Assembly: GCA_015501605.1 (NCBI GenBank)
Contig: JADNRZ010000003.1
Span: 2,108,001 to 2,172,000 of the forward strand
Reading direction: 5' to 3'
DNA length: 64,000 nucleotides
Source of the DNA: Panaeolus papilionaceus
Taxonomy: Eukaryota > Basidiomycota > Agaricomycetes > Agaricales
In this document: piece by piece, positions 1-10,699 of the stretch
How positions within the stretch are numbered: position 1 is the first letter of the stretch
Layout of the letters: each line of letters opens with the position of its first letter
Position numbers and translations under genes: made by a program
Notes under the pieces: generated by a model
Databases searched by the model: none
The model's input: the letters and a program-made list of their open reading frames with translations, nothing else
What the model was told of the DNA's origin: nothing

Positions 1-968
1 GAGTATTGTCTGAAGGTAATGGAATCTCTTTGCGAGGGCATATGTGGTGCCCATCGAAAGCAATCTGGAGGAATAATACCTGCAGTATCAGCACTGCCAT
101 CATACTATTCAACAAAACGTTTAGCGTGTTTGAACCGTTAATAAAGGGAGAAAGAAATTAACATACCATTTTTTTGGCCCATAAATTGAGCTCTTCAATG
201 CCCAAGAGGATGTGATTGTCCGAATGAGTGCATCCAGGTCCAACGTAGCACCAACCGTGAGGCCTGACGTGTGCGGGACATTGGAGCCTCACTTTAAGTA
301 GTAGAAGCTCCCCTTCATATGGAACGGCATTTGGATTCTAGACACTATCAGTAAACAGAAGTGAAGAAGTTGTATTGAGAAAATAAATACCAGATGAATT
401 ATCACCATAGCGATGGACTTGAATCGTCTGGGATTGCGGTTGATTTTGACAAGAGTTTTGAGGGCGCTTTCGAGTTGAAGTGGTGTTTGGAGCTCACGCG
501 GCATTGCTGTTTTTGAGTCATCGCTGGCCTTCCAACCTAGTTTTGCGGTGTCTGGGGCTGCGCCCAATTCACCACATATCTTTGCCAAGAATGCGTGGTG
601 GGTGATGGTAGAACGGACAACCACGTCGCTGACTGAAGCCTTGAGAGTAACATGCACTAAAACTGTGAAAGATGTAATAATCAATAAAGCAGAATTTTCT
701 ACGGGATCTGCGAAGGCCTACTTTCATCGTCAATTACTTCCTGGTTGTTGTCTCCCAGGTCCGAGGCACCATCGAGTCGGCGTCTAAGAGCAGCAGCAGC
801 CCGTTCAGGCCCCAACGCAGAGGGAACAGGGCCTCGTCCCATTAAATATGAAGTTCTTGGTCGGAGTCTCTGAGTATCTCTACTACTAGTAGGAGCTGAG
901 AGGGGTGGGGCTTGTCGACTTGCCGCGGGCGCGGGCGCTTGACTTGCGTTGGGGACATTGCGACGCAT
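1..968 (-). CDS. hypothetical protein, basidiomycete-expanded family, runs off the window
   Basis: Four exons can be joined on the minus strand: 968-722, 662-406, 337-167 and 104-1, all with GT/AG junctions and kept frame. The N-terminus is proline/arginine-rich and low in complexity. A following segment (VLVHVTLKA...KLGWK...) and a cysteine/histidine segment (LQCPAH...GWCYV...LNLWAKKM) then YDGSADTAGIIPPDC resemble a hypothetical family I know to be expanded in Agaricomycetes, with the pattern C..H..WCYV...LGIEE..LWAKK..DG.A. No enzyme motif is visible and no function should be assigned. The gene is open at base 1, so its C-terminus is outside the window. The ATG at 968 is chosen because the longer frame upstream has no ATG. 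The family memory is from general knowledge; the exon structure is read directly. Confidence 0.65.
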
Positions 969-1046
969 CGTGAAGTTTGAAAGAAGAACGATAGTTTGGG
1001 GAGATGAACCGTTAGAAACAAGGTAGGTTACATGAACTAGATTCAA

Positions 1047-1474
1047 GATGGGTTGAATTTATATGATGGTGTGCCCCGTGCAAAACCGATTTCATTCCAG
1101 CCCTGACAATGACGATAATCTATTTTGACCCTGACATTCAAACTACGCTAGTGCGGCGGCATGTGCGCGAATCAGCACAAGAAACGTGATTCAGAACGGT
1201 ATTAGAGAATTCGGAGTGATGGTGGTTAGAGGAGAGATTGATGCAAGCAGTCACACACGGTGCCACTGGAAAATGTACCGGGCCCATGATACTACGATTA
1301 CCTTAAACTCGAGTAAAATCATGTACCACGCCCTATGCCGTGTGTTAAAAAACCTACCTATAGGGTCCCAAGCATGAGCCTGAGCTATGAGCCTTAATAA
1401 GCCTCAATTAAAACGACATTGACCAGAATAATGTACAATTTCAAAATATAATCCAGTATCCATACAACGCATCA
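1047..1474. other. intergenic stretch, nothing recognised
   Basis: Between the start of the gene at 1-968 and the stop of the gene ending at 1475. It holds one short plus-strand open frame (1186-1377) without coding character or splice context. I see no repeat or RNA gene. Confidence 0.5.
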
Positions 1475-2230
1475 TTACGACTGATTAACCGTGACGTTGC
1501 CATCCAGATCCATATGTAAGTTGTACGACTGCTCAACATCTTCATAAATACCTGCATCATAAGGGTATATCAATGCGAGGCCAACAATAAGAGTGCCCAA
1601 AGCCTCAGGTGTCGGAGTCGCATAGTAGTCCACTATTGCAGCTTGCAAGTCTGGAGTAAGTACAAGCTTGCCAGTAGCAACCGGGGTATTTGGCGCTCCT
1701 TGAAGTTTTGAGGCGATGAAGTTTGTCAACCCCATCGTCTCCGCGCTGGCGAATAACACCTTCCAATGTTCACTGTGGTTTAAACCATTGCTGTTGGGCC
1801 CAACGGCGAGGAGAGGCATTGAAATTTCGATCTTAGTTGACGAACCTGGGATTACTCCCAGATTATTGGCTTGGAGGGGGTCTATTAATGCAAAAATAAG
1901 GTCAAAAAATATTGAATCATGGCTAGTAGAACGCTCACCTGCTGCACCCACAACGTTGTTGACTAGCAAGTTGCCGGTGTTCTTCAACTCATCCAGTGCA
2001 TCCAGCGCTGAGAAAACCTGTCGACGAGTCGGGTACTTTTCCCTGAGTTCCTTGAGCTTAAGGTCCACATCGTCTGATATCGGCATAAACTGGATCGCTG
2101 ACCCAAAGAGTACAGACGGGAGCGGTGGTTGAGTAGGCATCTCGTCGCTGTTTAATCTGTCAGGAACCAAAACACGAATAAAATGATTTCCAGTCCCCCA
2201 ACTCACAAAGCAGCACTGGTTACAATGCTA
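1475..2230 (-). pseudogene. unknown gene A, 3' part (end of exon 4 and exon 5), split by a retrotransposon
   Basis: This is the C-terminal part of the gene whose 5' exons lie at 18123-19392. Exon 4 continues from the insertion site down to 2207 (donor GTGAGT), and exon 5 runs 2156-1475 after acceptor CTGACAG. When one copy of the 4-base duplication is counted, the reading frame passes across the insertion without any change, giving 594 codons in total. Exon 5 alone holds 227 codons, predicted mostly helical, with no motif I recognise. The splice sites and stop codon look undamaged, so disruption is by insertion only. Function unknown. Confidence 0.75.
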
Positions 2231-2234
2231 ACGT

Positions 2235-3227
2235 TGTGGAAGAGGAATGTGCCCTCTGGTGAGGAATGTAATAGACAGAAGATGTCGCGAGCGTAGTACA
2301 AAATAACAAGGGGATTCCCAAGCGAGGGAATGAAATGTGTGAAGTAGTGAGGGAAGGTGCAGGCTCGGGAGTGCTCAGCTCGGCTCGTGATGCTCAAAGT
2401 TGTCGCGCGTTCAGACAGAGATAAAGTAGGCAAAAAGCAGAGATAAAATTGAGATTGAGAGGGGGTGTTGTTTATATGAGAGAAAATGAGAGAAGTAACT
2501 AGTACTGGACACGCGCGTGCTCTCGCGCTGCCCAGGCTCGCTAAACATACGGATTGGAAATGTATTTACACTATGTAATTGTCCGTGTTGTGGTAATAAA
2601 ATAGAATGAGTCTCCTAGCGTTCGCTGCTGCCAGTCACTCCTCTTGACATCGCCGGCTCAACGCGTCACTGAGCTGAGTTGTCCAGGCTCGAGTGGGTCG
2701 TCAATCCACTGCTGCAGGAGCGGAGCGCGATGAGAGGGGAGGGAGTTGGGGTTTTGAAGGATAGGAGATTGAGAATGTAAAATGGAGGGGAGTGATGGGA
2801 AGTTACAAGGAAAGCGGGTGTTTCGAAGGTGAAGGGTATCTACAAAATAGGAGGCTCCCAAGCGCAGTGGTGGAGGGAGAAGTGGAAGTGAAAAATTAAA
2901 TTAGAAATACGTACTAACCCTACGCCCTTATACCCGTCTCGATTCCGTTCTTGAGGTCTCGTTTGTATTGGTGGAGTTGTTGAGGTGTAACGAGTGGTGG
3001 AGGTGGTGAGGAGTGGAAGTGATTGTGTTCCTGTTTGGGATGTGAAAGGTCGCGCGTGCGTGATGCGCTGATGCGCGGTTGAGCGCGCTGCGTGATTAGT
3101 GGTACGAGCGTTGGGCCCGTTTGATGATGAGGCGAACATTTAAGATAAAATAAAGGAAGTGAAAGAATGACAAAATAAATGCATTAAATGAGTGGCTTAC
3201 ACGAGCGACTCAAGTATCTATTCCACA
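2235..3227 (-). repeat. 3' LTR of gypsy element 1
   Basis: 993 bases, TGTGGAA...TTCCACA, matching 17130-18122 at a constant offset of 14895. Short open frames inside it occur identically in the other LTR and are not genes. Confidence 0.95.
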
Positions 3228-3384
3228 GTGCCCCTCCCTTAAAATGTTGTCCCCAACATTCCAAGGATGAGATGGAAGATTTTTAGAAAGAACTTGAGTC
3301 GCCGTGCGGCATAGAAGAAAGGGAAGAGGAGTGAAGCATGAAGTGAAACAGAGAAAGGAAAAAAGAAGAACGTAATGATCGTAC

Positions 3385-6300
3385 TTAGCTCTTGAGATAC
3401 CCCAATGGGAAGCGAGACGATGTTCCGAGAGTGGTGATATTGTTCGTAGCGAGAATGTCCGCGATGACTTTCTTCATAAGCGAACCTGACCATCGCTGAA
3501 ACGAAGGGTAGGCAGGGTCCTGTTCTAAAGCGCCACGCCAGTGGGGTTCATAGGTGAGGTACTTATTGGTGATGGGATGAACCTCTCCGGGGAGGTAGAT
3601 GGTCTTCATGCCCTCGTAACGGCACCAGTCTGCGTGGCGTCCCTTGAACTCCCGGCGCGCTTGATCGGTGAAGCTGTAGTGGTCCCAGTCAGGGTCTGGA
3701 TGACGACCAACCTGAGCCTCGGGATCAATGCGCTCAAAGTGCTGGATGTCGAAGTATGAGCAGGCGGAGTCAACGGATTTCAGGATCTGTTTCTCGCTGC
3801 GGAAGAAGAAGAGTCGGAGTCGATGTTGAGTGACATGACCTCGGATGACCGTGCCGTCGAGCTCCCGCAGTACGTAGGTGTTGTTGTCCCGCTTCTCGTG
3901 AATAATATAGGGGCCTGCCCACTTCCATCTGTCCTGATGACCGTGCTGCTGCTGAAGCCACGTCTCGTGCCTCAATACCCACATCCCCACCTCGAAGCCG
4001 TTAAACGAGAAGGACTTTCCATACTTCTTGTGAAAGTTCTCAATCGCCTGCTCGCGAGAGAAGCGCGCCTTTTGGTATGCTTGCTCAGCAATGGCGTCGC
4101 GACGAGCAATCTGCTTCGCCCGAAGCGAGATGAGATCCTCGGTGGACCTGACCAGGTTCCAGTCGAGGGTGTGCCATGTCCCATCTTCGATGTCCAAACC
4201 CATAACAGGCATAACACCGTAAACCAACATGTAGGGGGAGTACCCCGTTACTCGAGACGTGGTGATACGCATAGAGAATAGAACTGCATCGACATAGTAG
4301 GGCCAGTGAGACTGGTTCTCCCCACAAGTCTTCATAAGGGCGTTGCGCAGGGGCTGGTGAGCGCGCTCTGAGATGCCGTTGCCCTCAGGGTGGTAAGCAC
4401 TGGAGACAATAACCGTAATGTGGTACTGAGCGTAAATCGCTTCAGCCCAACCCATGAACTCTGTCCCACCATCCACCGTTAGGAAGGGGATACAAGAAAA
4501 ACGAGTGATCACAGAGGAATACAGAAACTTCGCGATGCTGTTAGAGTCGGCTTTGCGTAGCGCGACTGCCTCTGACCACCCTGACAGCGAATCGGTAGCC
4601 TGAACCAAGTAGTGACGCCCTCCAACTCCTGGGGTCATATGCATAACATCCACATGCCAATGACGGAACATGGCCGTCATCCACGCTGGGTTATAGGGGA
4701 TGACTGGCTTGCGGTTCGACTGCAGCTGGCAGTAGAGACACGAACGCACAAAGTAGGCAACATCATCGTACATGTTGGGCCAGTAAACCCGGTCTGCGAG
4801 TAGCGTATACGTCGCGTTGGCACCGCGGTGGCCACAACGGTCGTGAGCTTCCACCAACATCTCGGCTCTCCGTGTGTGATCCTCAATAACCCTCCTAGGC
4901 ATTCGGCGTGGCTTGTCAGGCTCACCCTTTACCAGCGGAGGTAGCAACCAGAGCGCTCCCTCTTTTAGTTCAAACCTCTTTGAACGTCGCAAGAACTTGT
5001 TGCGCTCATTCAGGTCTGACTCACATCGCGTAGGGAACTCGCGAGTGAGATAGTATCGCCGGAGCTCATCCCATATGGTGGGAGAGTCCTCATCCTTGGT
5101 ACCGTACTGGTGACCAATGCAAGCTATTGCCTCTCGCGCAGGTGGGGGTAGTATCTCGAAATTTTGTCGAGTGTCCACACGGGACCCCACACCGCCTCCA
5201 CGAATAGGAAAAGAATCAAGAACAGCAGGGAGGGGCGCACCTTGGGCTAGTGTTGAACGATAAGAGTACAGGTATCGCGTTACTATGGTAGTGTGGGCTT
5301 CTTCGTAGAGGGAAACGGTGACCTCTTCCTCCACCGGGACGCCTCTGTCGTAGAAATCTTTCCCCGTAAAGTCGAGTTCGTTCAGGTTTCGTAGGAGGGA
5401 TCGGTTGAAGCGGTCGTGGTAAGGGATCTCAAGGGGATCATACTGACGATGGTCGAGGAAGAAGAGGGATTCATCCAGAGGCTCACCAACGTCTATAAGA
5501 GTTGGGAAAGAGTAAAAGGCTCGGGGAATGTGAGAGGGACGTTGATACGGTAGGTTTCGGGGGATGACTGCGCCATAAGGACTGGATTGTTGGAACCATG
5601 GGTCCTCCGGAGTGAGGTGTGGGGTAGGAGAGTAGACAGTAGGGACATTCATGTGTAGAGAGCGGCGTACAAGAAGAAGAGAAGAGAAGAGGGAGCGTAC
5701 CTGAGACGGCTTGAACACAAATGGTTTTGTAAAGGAGAAACCCGACGGGAAGTCGGGTTCGGAAGCCATCAGCTGCCCAAGGAAGCGATCGAGAAACTCG
5801 TCTTCATTTTCTGAATCTTCGTCTGAATCTTCATCCGTGCGTTGGCGTCTTGATAACCCGTCTGGTGCTTTGTGTTTTTCTCCTGGTACGTGGTGCATTT
5901 CGAAGTCAAATAGCTGAAGATAAGCTATCCAACGAGTCATTGGTGCATTAGGTAAGTCGGGCGTCATGATCATTTCTTTTAAAAACTTAGCGTTGTGTTC
6001 TAGCCTGAAGTGGATACCCCAGACACGGTATCGGAGGTGTTTTAGGGCGCGAAACACTCCATAGAGTTCCGCTTTGGGCTGTGAGTAGTGGCTTTCTCGA
6101 TCGCTGAATGTACACGACCCGAAGATTGCGGGCCTCCGGTCCCCTTTTTGAATCTGGTAGACGACCCATCCGGCTCCATAGAGCGCTGCTGCGTCCACAG
6201 CTACAATAACAAGTCCTTCGTCGTTCTCTCGTTTGGGCATTAAGCAGGCTTTTGCTAGGACGTAGTCGATGCGTATCAGGACGGGAGCTGAGGTAACGGC

Positions 6301-6396
6301 TTCCTTCAGAATATCCATAGCGCGTTGGGCTTCAGGAGTAAAATAAAAGTCAGTGTCCGTTTTCTTGGTAAGAGTGGTGAGAGGCTTAGCCTTGAT
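3385..6396 (-). pseudogene. pol of gypsy element 1, 3' part (RNase H, integrase), cut off from its RT half
   Basis: This is the downstream part of the pol polyprotein. RNase H comes first, with VAVDAAALYGAGWV (catalytic Asp) and KAELYGV (Glu). A linker follows, then the integrase zinc domain (HDRCGH ... SCLYCQ, an HHCC arrangement) and the integrase core with VDVMHM, TVDGGTEF and GNGISERAH as the three acidic positions. A C-terminal basic extension follows, without chromodomain. The frame enters from the nested transposon boundary at 6396, not from the internal ATG at 6318. There is no stop or frameshift inside. The protein acts in reverse transcription and integration of the retroelement; it can no longer be translated as part of gag-pol because of the insertion. 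Confidence 0.9.
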
Positions 6397-6660
6397 GAGT
6401 ACTTTACACTCTCCCCTGAGTACCCTAGGGAGTCCCTAGGGAGTCTGCGTGTTTTTAGAGGCATCCCTAGGGACTCCCTAGGGACTCCCTATTCCTATTC
6501 AATTTTCATGTTTGGCTTGAAATGGCTGTAGAGTCCCTAGGGACTCCCTACAGATTGTTGCAGTCCCTAGGGAGTCCCATCGATTTGGTAGGAACTCTAA
6601 TCCATGAAAATCCCTACAGACTCTGTAGGGACCTACTGTATAATATTATGACAAATAATT
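6397..6660. repeat. left terminal and subterminal repeats of the 6632-base transposon
   Basis: The terminal inverted repeat (6397 onward) is followed by repeated palindromic words such as AGTCCCTAGGGACT, in both orientations, to about 6640. The same words recur at 12840-13010 near the right end. Such subterminal arrays usually bind the transposase; that role is inferred here. Confidence 0.8.
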
Positions 6661-7399
6661 TATATGAAGCTTATTAATTGTTTTTTGTCATATTTTAGCT
6701 TTATTACGTCTCTGTATACTCTATATAATTTTATTTTGATTTTACAATATTTTCCACGATTTTTTCCAATTTATTTTGATTTTATTTTTATTTTTCGTGT
6801 TTTTTTACGAGTCTTATCGTTATCTTATCGTTATCTTATCGTTATCTTATCTTCTCATTATATAATACCGAAAATAATATTAAAATATCACGTGATGTCA
6901 CATGCTTGGTCCGTGCGCAAATCATCACACAATGTGACAATCCGTTACTTCTCCTTTCTTCCTTTCACCATCACCCATCCCCACCACCATTCCGCACCCT
7001 CCCCGTCGTCGCGAGCCACGACAATCACCCACCACGCCATCTCCACCTCATGCCACGTGGAAGGCACACCACCGCGACCCGCCATGACCACGACCCGTGA
7101 CCCACCACCACCACCACCACCATCAAACACCACCACCACACACCATGACCACCACACACCACCACCTCGACTCACCATGACCGCAATCCACCACCCGCGA
7201 CGACGACGAACGACGACCACGACGAACGACGACGACGACGACGACGACGAACAACGATCAACGACGACGACGACGAACAGGGACGGGGAGGGTTGAGATG
7301 GGGTAGGCGGGAATCGGGTAGCGGAGACCAGACGAGACGTAGGGGGGAGGGAAGAGGTGGGCAGAAGAGAGAGAGGGGAGACGAGACGAGACGGGGAGA

Positions 7400-7740
7400 G
7401 GAGGGAAGGAGAGTCGGCGAGCACAGACAAGGGGAGGCGAGACGCGACGCGAGGGTAGGGGAGGCACAACGTGAGGGTAGGGGAGACGCGGCGCGACGGT
7501 AGGAGCTAGGGTAGGGGTGACGCGACACGAGGGTAGGGGAGACGTAGGGAGGCGCGACGTGAGGGTGGGGGAGACGCAACGGGGAGACGCGACACGAGGG
7601 TAGGGGAGGGAGACGCGACACGAGGATGGGGGAGACGCGACGCGAGGGTAGGCGCTAGAGTAGGGGAGACGCGATACGAGGGTAGGGGAGACGCAAAGAG
7701 ACGGGAGGGAGACGCAAAGAGACGGGAGGGGGAGATAAGC
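7400..7740 (+). repeat. G-rich minisatellite
   Basis: Imperfect tandem copies of a unit of roughly 22 bases resembling GAGGGTAGGGGAGACGCGAC, with unit length varying. The plus strand is almost pure purine plus C, with many GGG and GGGG runs, so quadruplex formation is possible. Confidence 0.75.
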
Positions 7741-7847
7741 CGCGAAGAGCCGGGGAGGGGATGGGATGGGGTAAAGGGGCGCGGGCGGGATGGTGACGGG
7801 TGAACGCAGCCATACACCACACGCGTGAACGATGCACGCAACCACAG

Positions 7848-8015
7848 ACGACCACCAACGCGTTTACGCGCGTTGGTGGTCGTGCGTTGTTGTGTGTGTT
7901 GTTCACGCACACTAGCGCCCATCCATCGCGCGAAAGCTACGAAGGCCAATGTCATTTGGCCTTCGTAGCTTGAACTCATTTCGCTACACCACTTCTGGTG
8001 TAGCGAAATGAGTTC
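7848..8015. repeat. three consecutive perfect hairpins
   Basis: Stem 1: 15 pairs, 7848-7862 with 7869-7883 (loop 6), itself within a longer imperfect inverted repeat of about 85 bases. Stem 2: 16 pairs, 7934-7949 with 7956-7971 (loop 6). Stem 3: 20 pairs, 7972-7991 with 7996-8015 (loop CTTC), starting on the very next base. They lie about 230 bases upstream of the accessory gene start. Confidence 0.9.
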
Positions 8016-8246
8016 TTGTATTTAAATTGTAATGTACTTCATGTCGTAGATTAGATACAGTTAATATAATTTTTTTTTTAATCAACTCGCACTGCAATCT
8101 AAAAATAGATGGATTGGGTGAGCAATCCGTGGAACGCCGCATGTCACTGACTCATGCCACGCGCGGTTGATAACTCTTTCTTTCTGCTTCCACCAACGCA
8201 CGCACTACATTTTCTCCAACAAACTTAACAAACCACTGCTGTAACT

Positions 8247-8556
8247 ATGTCTGCTCCACGTTCAAGCACCCGTCTTAAGGCAAAAAAAGCTGCAAATTCT
8301 TCTGTTGCCAAGCCTGCTAAGCCGAGTCCAACCAAACCCGGCCGCAAGCGTGCTATCTCCTCTCTCGAAAATTCTGCCAAAGCCAAGAGAGCCCGAAAGG
8401 GTGAAAATGAAGGGGATGAGGATGGGGATGGGGATGTTGCAATGCTTGTTGGGGACACAGGGGAGAACGAGGATAAGATGGAAGTTGATGAGGCAGAGGA
8501 TGAAGGGGTGGATGATGATGATGAGGTAGAGGATGACGATGACGATGTTGAGGAAG

Positions 8557-8590
<34 letters not shown>

Positions 8591-10574
8591 GGCAGAGAAA
8601 GAGGAGGACGAGGATGAGGATGAGGACGAGGAGGACGAGGAGGACGAGGACGATGACGATGATGAAGCAGAGAAGGACAAGAAGGGAAAAGCCAATATAA
8701 TGAAGAAGTATGTATTTTCTCTTCTTGATATTCGCTGTACAATCTAACTGTGTGCCAGATCGTCTGCAGCCAAGGCTCCCGCTAAAGGAGCAAAAAGATC
8801 CAAGGGTAAAATTGATTCGACTTCGAAGGATGTTCTTGCGTATGTCACAAATTTTGAATTTTCATCAAGTATTTATACTAATATATATTATAGGACAAAA
8901 GATCGTCTCAAGAAGATGGGTATACCTGTTGGTCCTCCACCACGTCGCCATCCAAAGAAGGTAGAGGTCCAGGAGACTGCTGCAGCTCCCAGTGTTGATG
9001 TTCCTATGCACGAGGACTCTCCTGCTCTTGACGACTTTTTCGATATCAACACCTCTAACGAAATCGCTCTTGACACCTCTCCTGGTGTTGCTCTTGACGC
9101 CTCTCCTGACATTGCTCCTGAGACTGCTCCTGAGGTTTCCAACCTTTCCAACAATCCTGTTTCTGATGAACTCAATGTCTACGACTTTGAGGACACCTTC
9201 ACTGAGAAAGATAAACTTCAGGGTGCGTCAACTACTACCGACGGGACTATCCGAGGGAAGGCCGCTCGAAAGGATATTACCGATACTCCTCCCCCTGCTA
9301 TTTCTTCAGCAAGTAACCCCAAGCGATGGGTCGCTCTTTACACCAGTTCCGAAAATCCCAGTGGAATTGGTTTAGATCTGCCACCAACTTGTCGAGCAAA
9401 GGTTACAGCTAAGGAGTATAGTCTTCAGTCTGTGTTGACATTGTTGGAGAGCCAATTATCCTACATAAAGAGTATGTCTATTTTCTTTTGGATTGTGACT
9501 CTTCTAATTATTCCTAATTTTAGATACACCCCGTGCAGTCTTCTTTGTCCGCAATCGCAATTTTTGGGTTTTATGTGGAATCTATGATTCGGTTATGACG
9601 AAGGCAGACTATGCAGACCCTGACGATGATCTCTGGTTTGAAGAGGATGGGGAGTTGGTGATTCATGTCTTAATGGTGAGCACTAATACTTGGAATATAT
9701 CATTCATCCCAATTAATACATGCATATTCAGAGCACTTTTCAAATTTTTCCTCCTTCCTTGTCAGCTGTTCCAAACCTTCTCCATAGTCGCTCTCGTTCT
9801 ACTAGTGCAGGCAGGCGCTCTATGACCCCAAACTCTCCACTCTCTGAGTATGCTATGTCCATTGATCCTCCTCCTGAAACGCTTAAAGATCTTCCACTCA
9901 CTGATGTTGATCATGCGATCATCAATCATCTCAACATGCCCACTGACATCCTCTGGCTCTATGACAAGAGCCCAATTACCAATCTCTACCAGGCTTACCA
10001 ACGCTGGAAACTCATCACCTCTAGTGTCGAGCTGCTGGACGAAAAGAAGAAGAATGGCACATGGCCCTCCAAGTTGAAGGCCACTCATGAGGACATCATT
10101 ACTCTTATCAACAACAAAACCACTTTCTATGGCTACTGGAAGCCAAAGTTTTCTCTTGTTGATGGCAACAATCCTCGTCACAAGAAGGTCTTCGACTGGC
10201 TCAACACAGACTTGCACACACCACTCTCTGGAAAGGAGGAGGATATCTTTGAAGGAGGTACTGGAAAATTGCAATCGCTTCTCACATCTTGGCTTAAGAA
10301 AGTAGCAGAGGAGGAGGCAGAGGAGGAGGAAGCTGAGGCATGGGAGGAAGCTGAGGCAGAGGGGAGCAGTCAGAAGAAGTCCAAAGGGAAGAAAAAAGCG
10401 GACAAGGGAAAGGGAAAGGAGAAGGAGAAGGAGAAGGAGAAGGAGAAGGGGAAGGGGAAGGAGAAGGAGAAAGTTACAGAGAAGGCAAAGGAGAGGGCAA
10501 AGGAGAAGGAGAAGAGCAAGGAAAAAGAGAAGCGAAAGGAGAGGAAGAAGAAGACTGTAGCAGATAGCGAGTAG
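8247..10574 (+). CDS. transposon accessory protein, 704 aa, function unknown
   Basis: Five exons (8247-8707, 8759-8839, 8894-9471, 9524-9675, 9732-10574) join with consistent phase to 704 codons. The N-terminus (about 1-55) is basic with SPTKPGRKR, nuclear-like. It is followed by long Asp/Glu runs (about 55-150), a middle region of mixed composition ending in a hydrophobic/aromatic segment (around residues 300-370, AVFFVRNRNFWVLCG), a helical domain (about 430-590), and a C-terminal Lys/Glu coiled tail. The gene lies wholly inside the 6632-base transposon, just upstream of the transposase on the same strand, and has no visible damage, which suggests a role in transposition or chromatin targeting. 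That role is inference; I recognise no named domain. The polyserine frame antisense to the acidic run is a shadow. Confidence 0.85.
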
Positions 10575-10699
10575 TGAGTTGATACATCTACGAACACTTC
10601 CATACTTTTGTTGAATAAACTGTGATTAGTCTGTGTCTTTACCTATGGCAGCTGCTTGCATTTTTCCTGTCCATCTTTCTCAAATCATTCACCTTTCAA

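Larger units (their letters stand above)
6661..8246. other. non-coding leader of the transposon: simple repeats, minisatellite, hairpins
   Basis: An AT-rich tract (6661-6900) is followed by CAC/GACGAC simple repeats (about 7080-7280), then a purine-rich minisatellite (about 7290-7780) and three hairpins (7848-8015). Long open frames here on both strands are arginine/serine/proline repeats produced by the low-complexity DNA and I do not call them genes. Confidence 0.7.

Noticed and set aside
2658..3139. Two open frames inside the 3' LTR
   Set aside because: They occur identically in the other LTR (17553-18034) only because the LTRs are identical; no splice or family evidence supports them.
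6945..7845. Long minus- and plus-strand frames rich in Arg, Ser,  Pro, Val
   Set aside because: They are translations of simple repeats and the minisatellite; several overlap in different frames.
8225..8695. Minus-strand polyserine protein
   Set aside because: It is the antisense of the Asp/Glu run of the plus-strand accessory gene, whose five exons join in phase.
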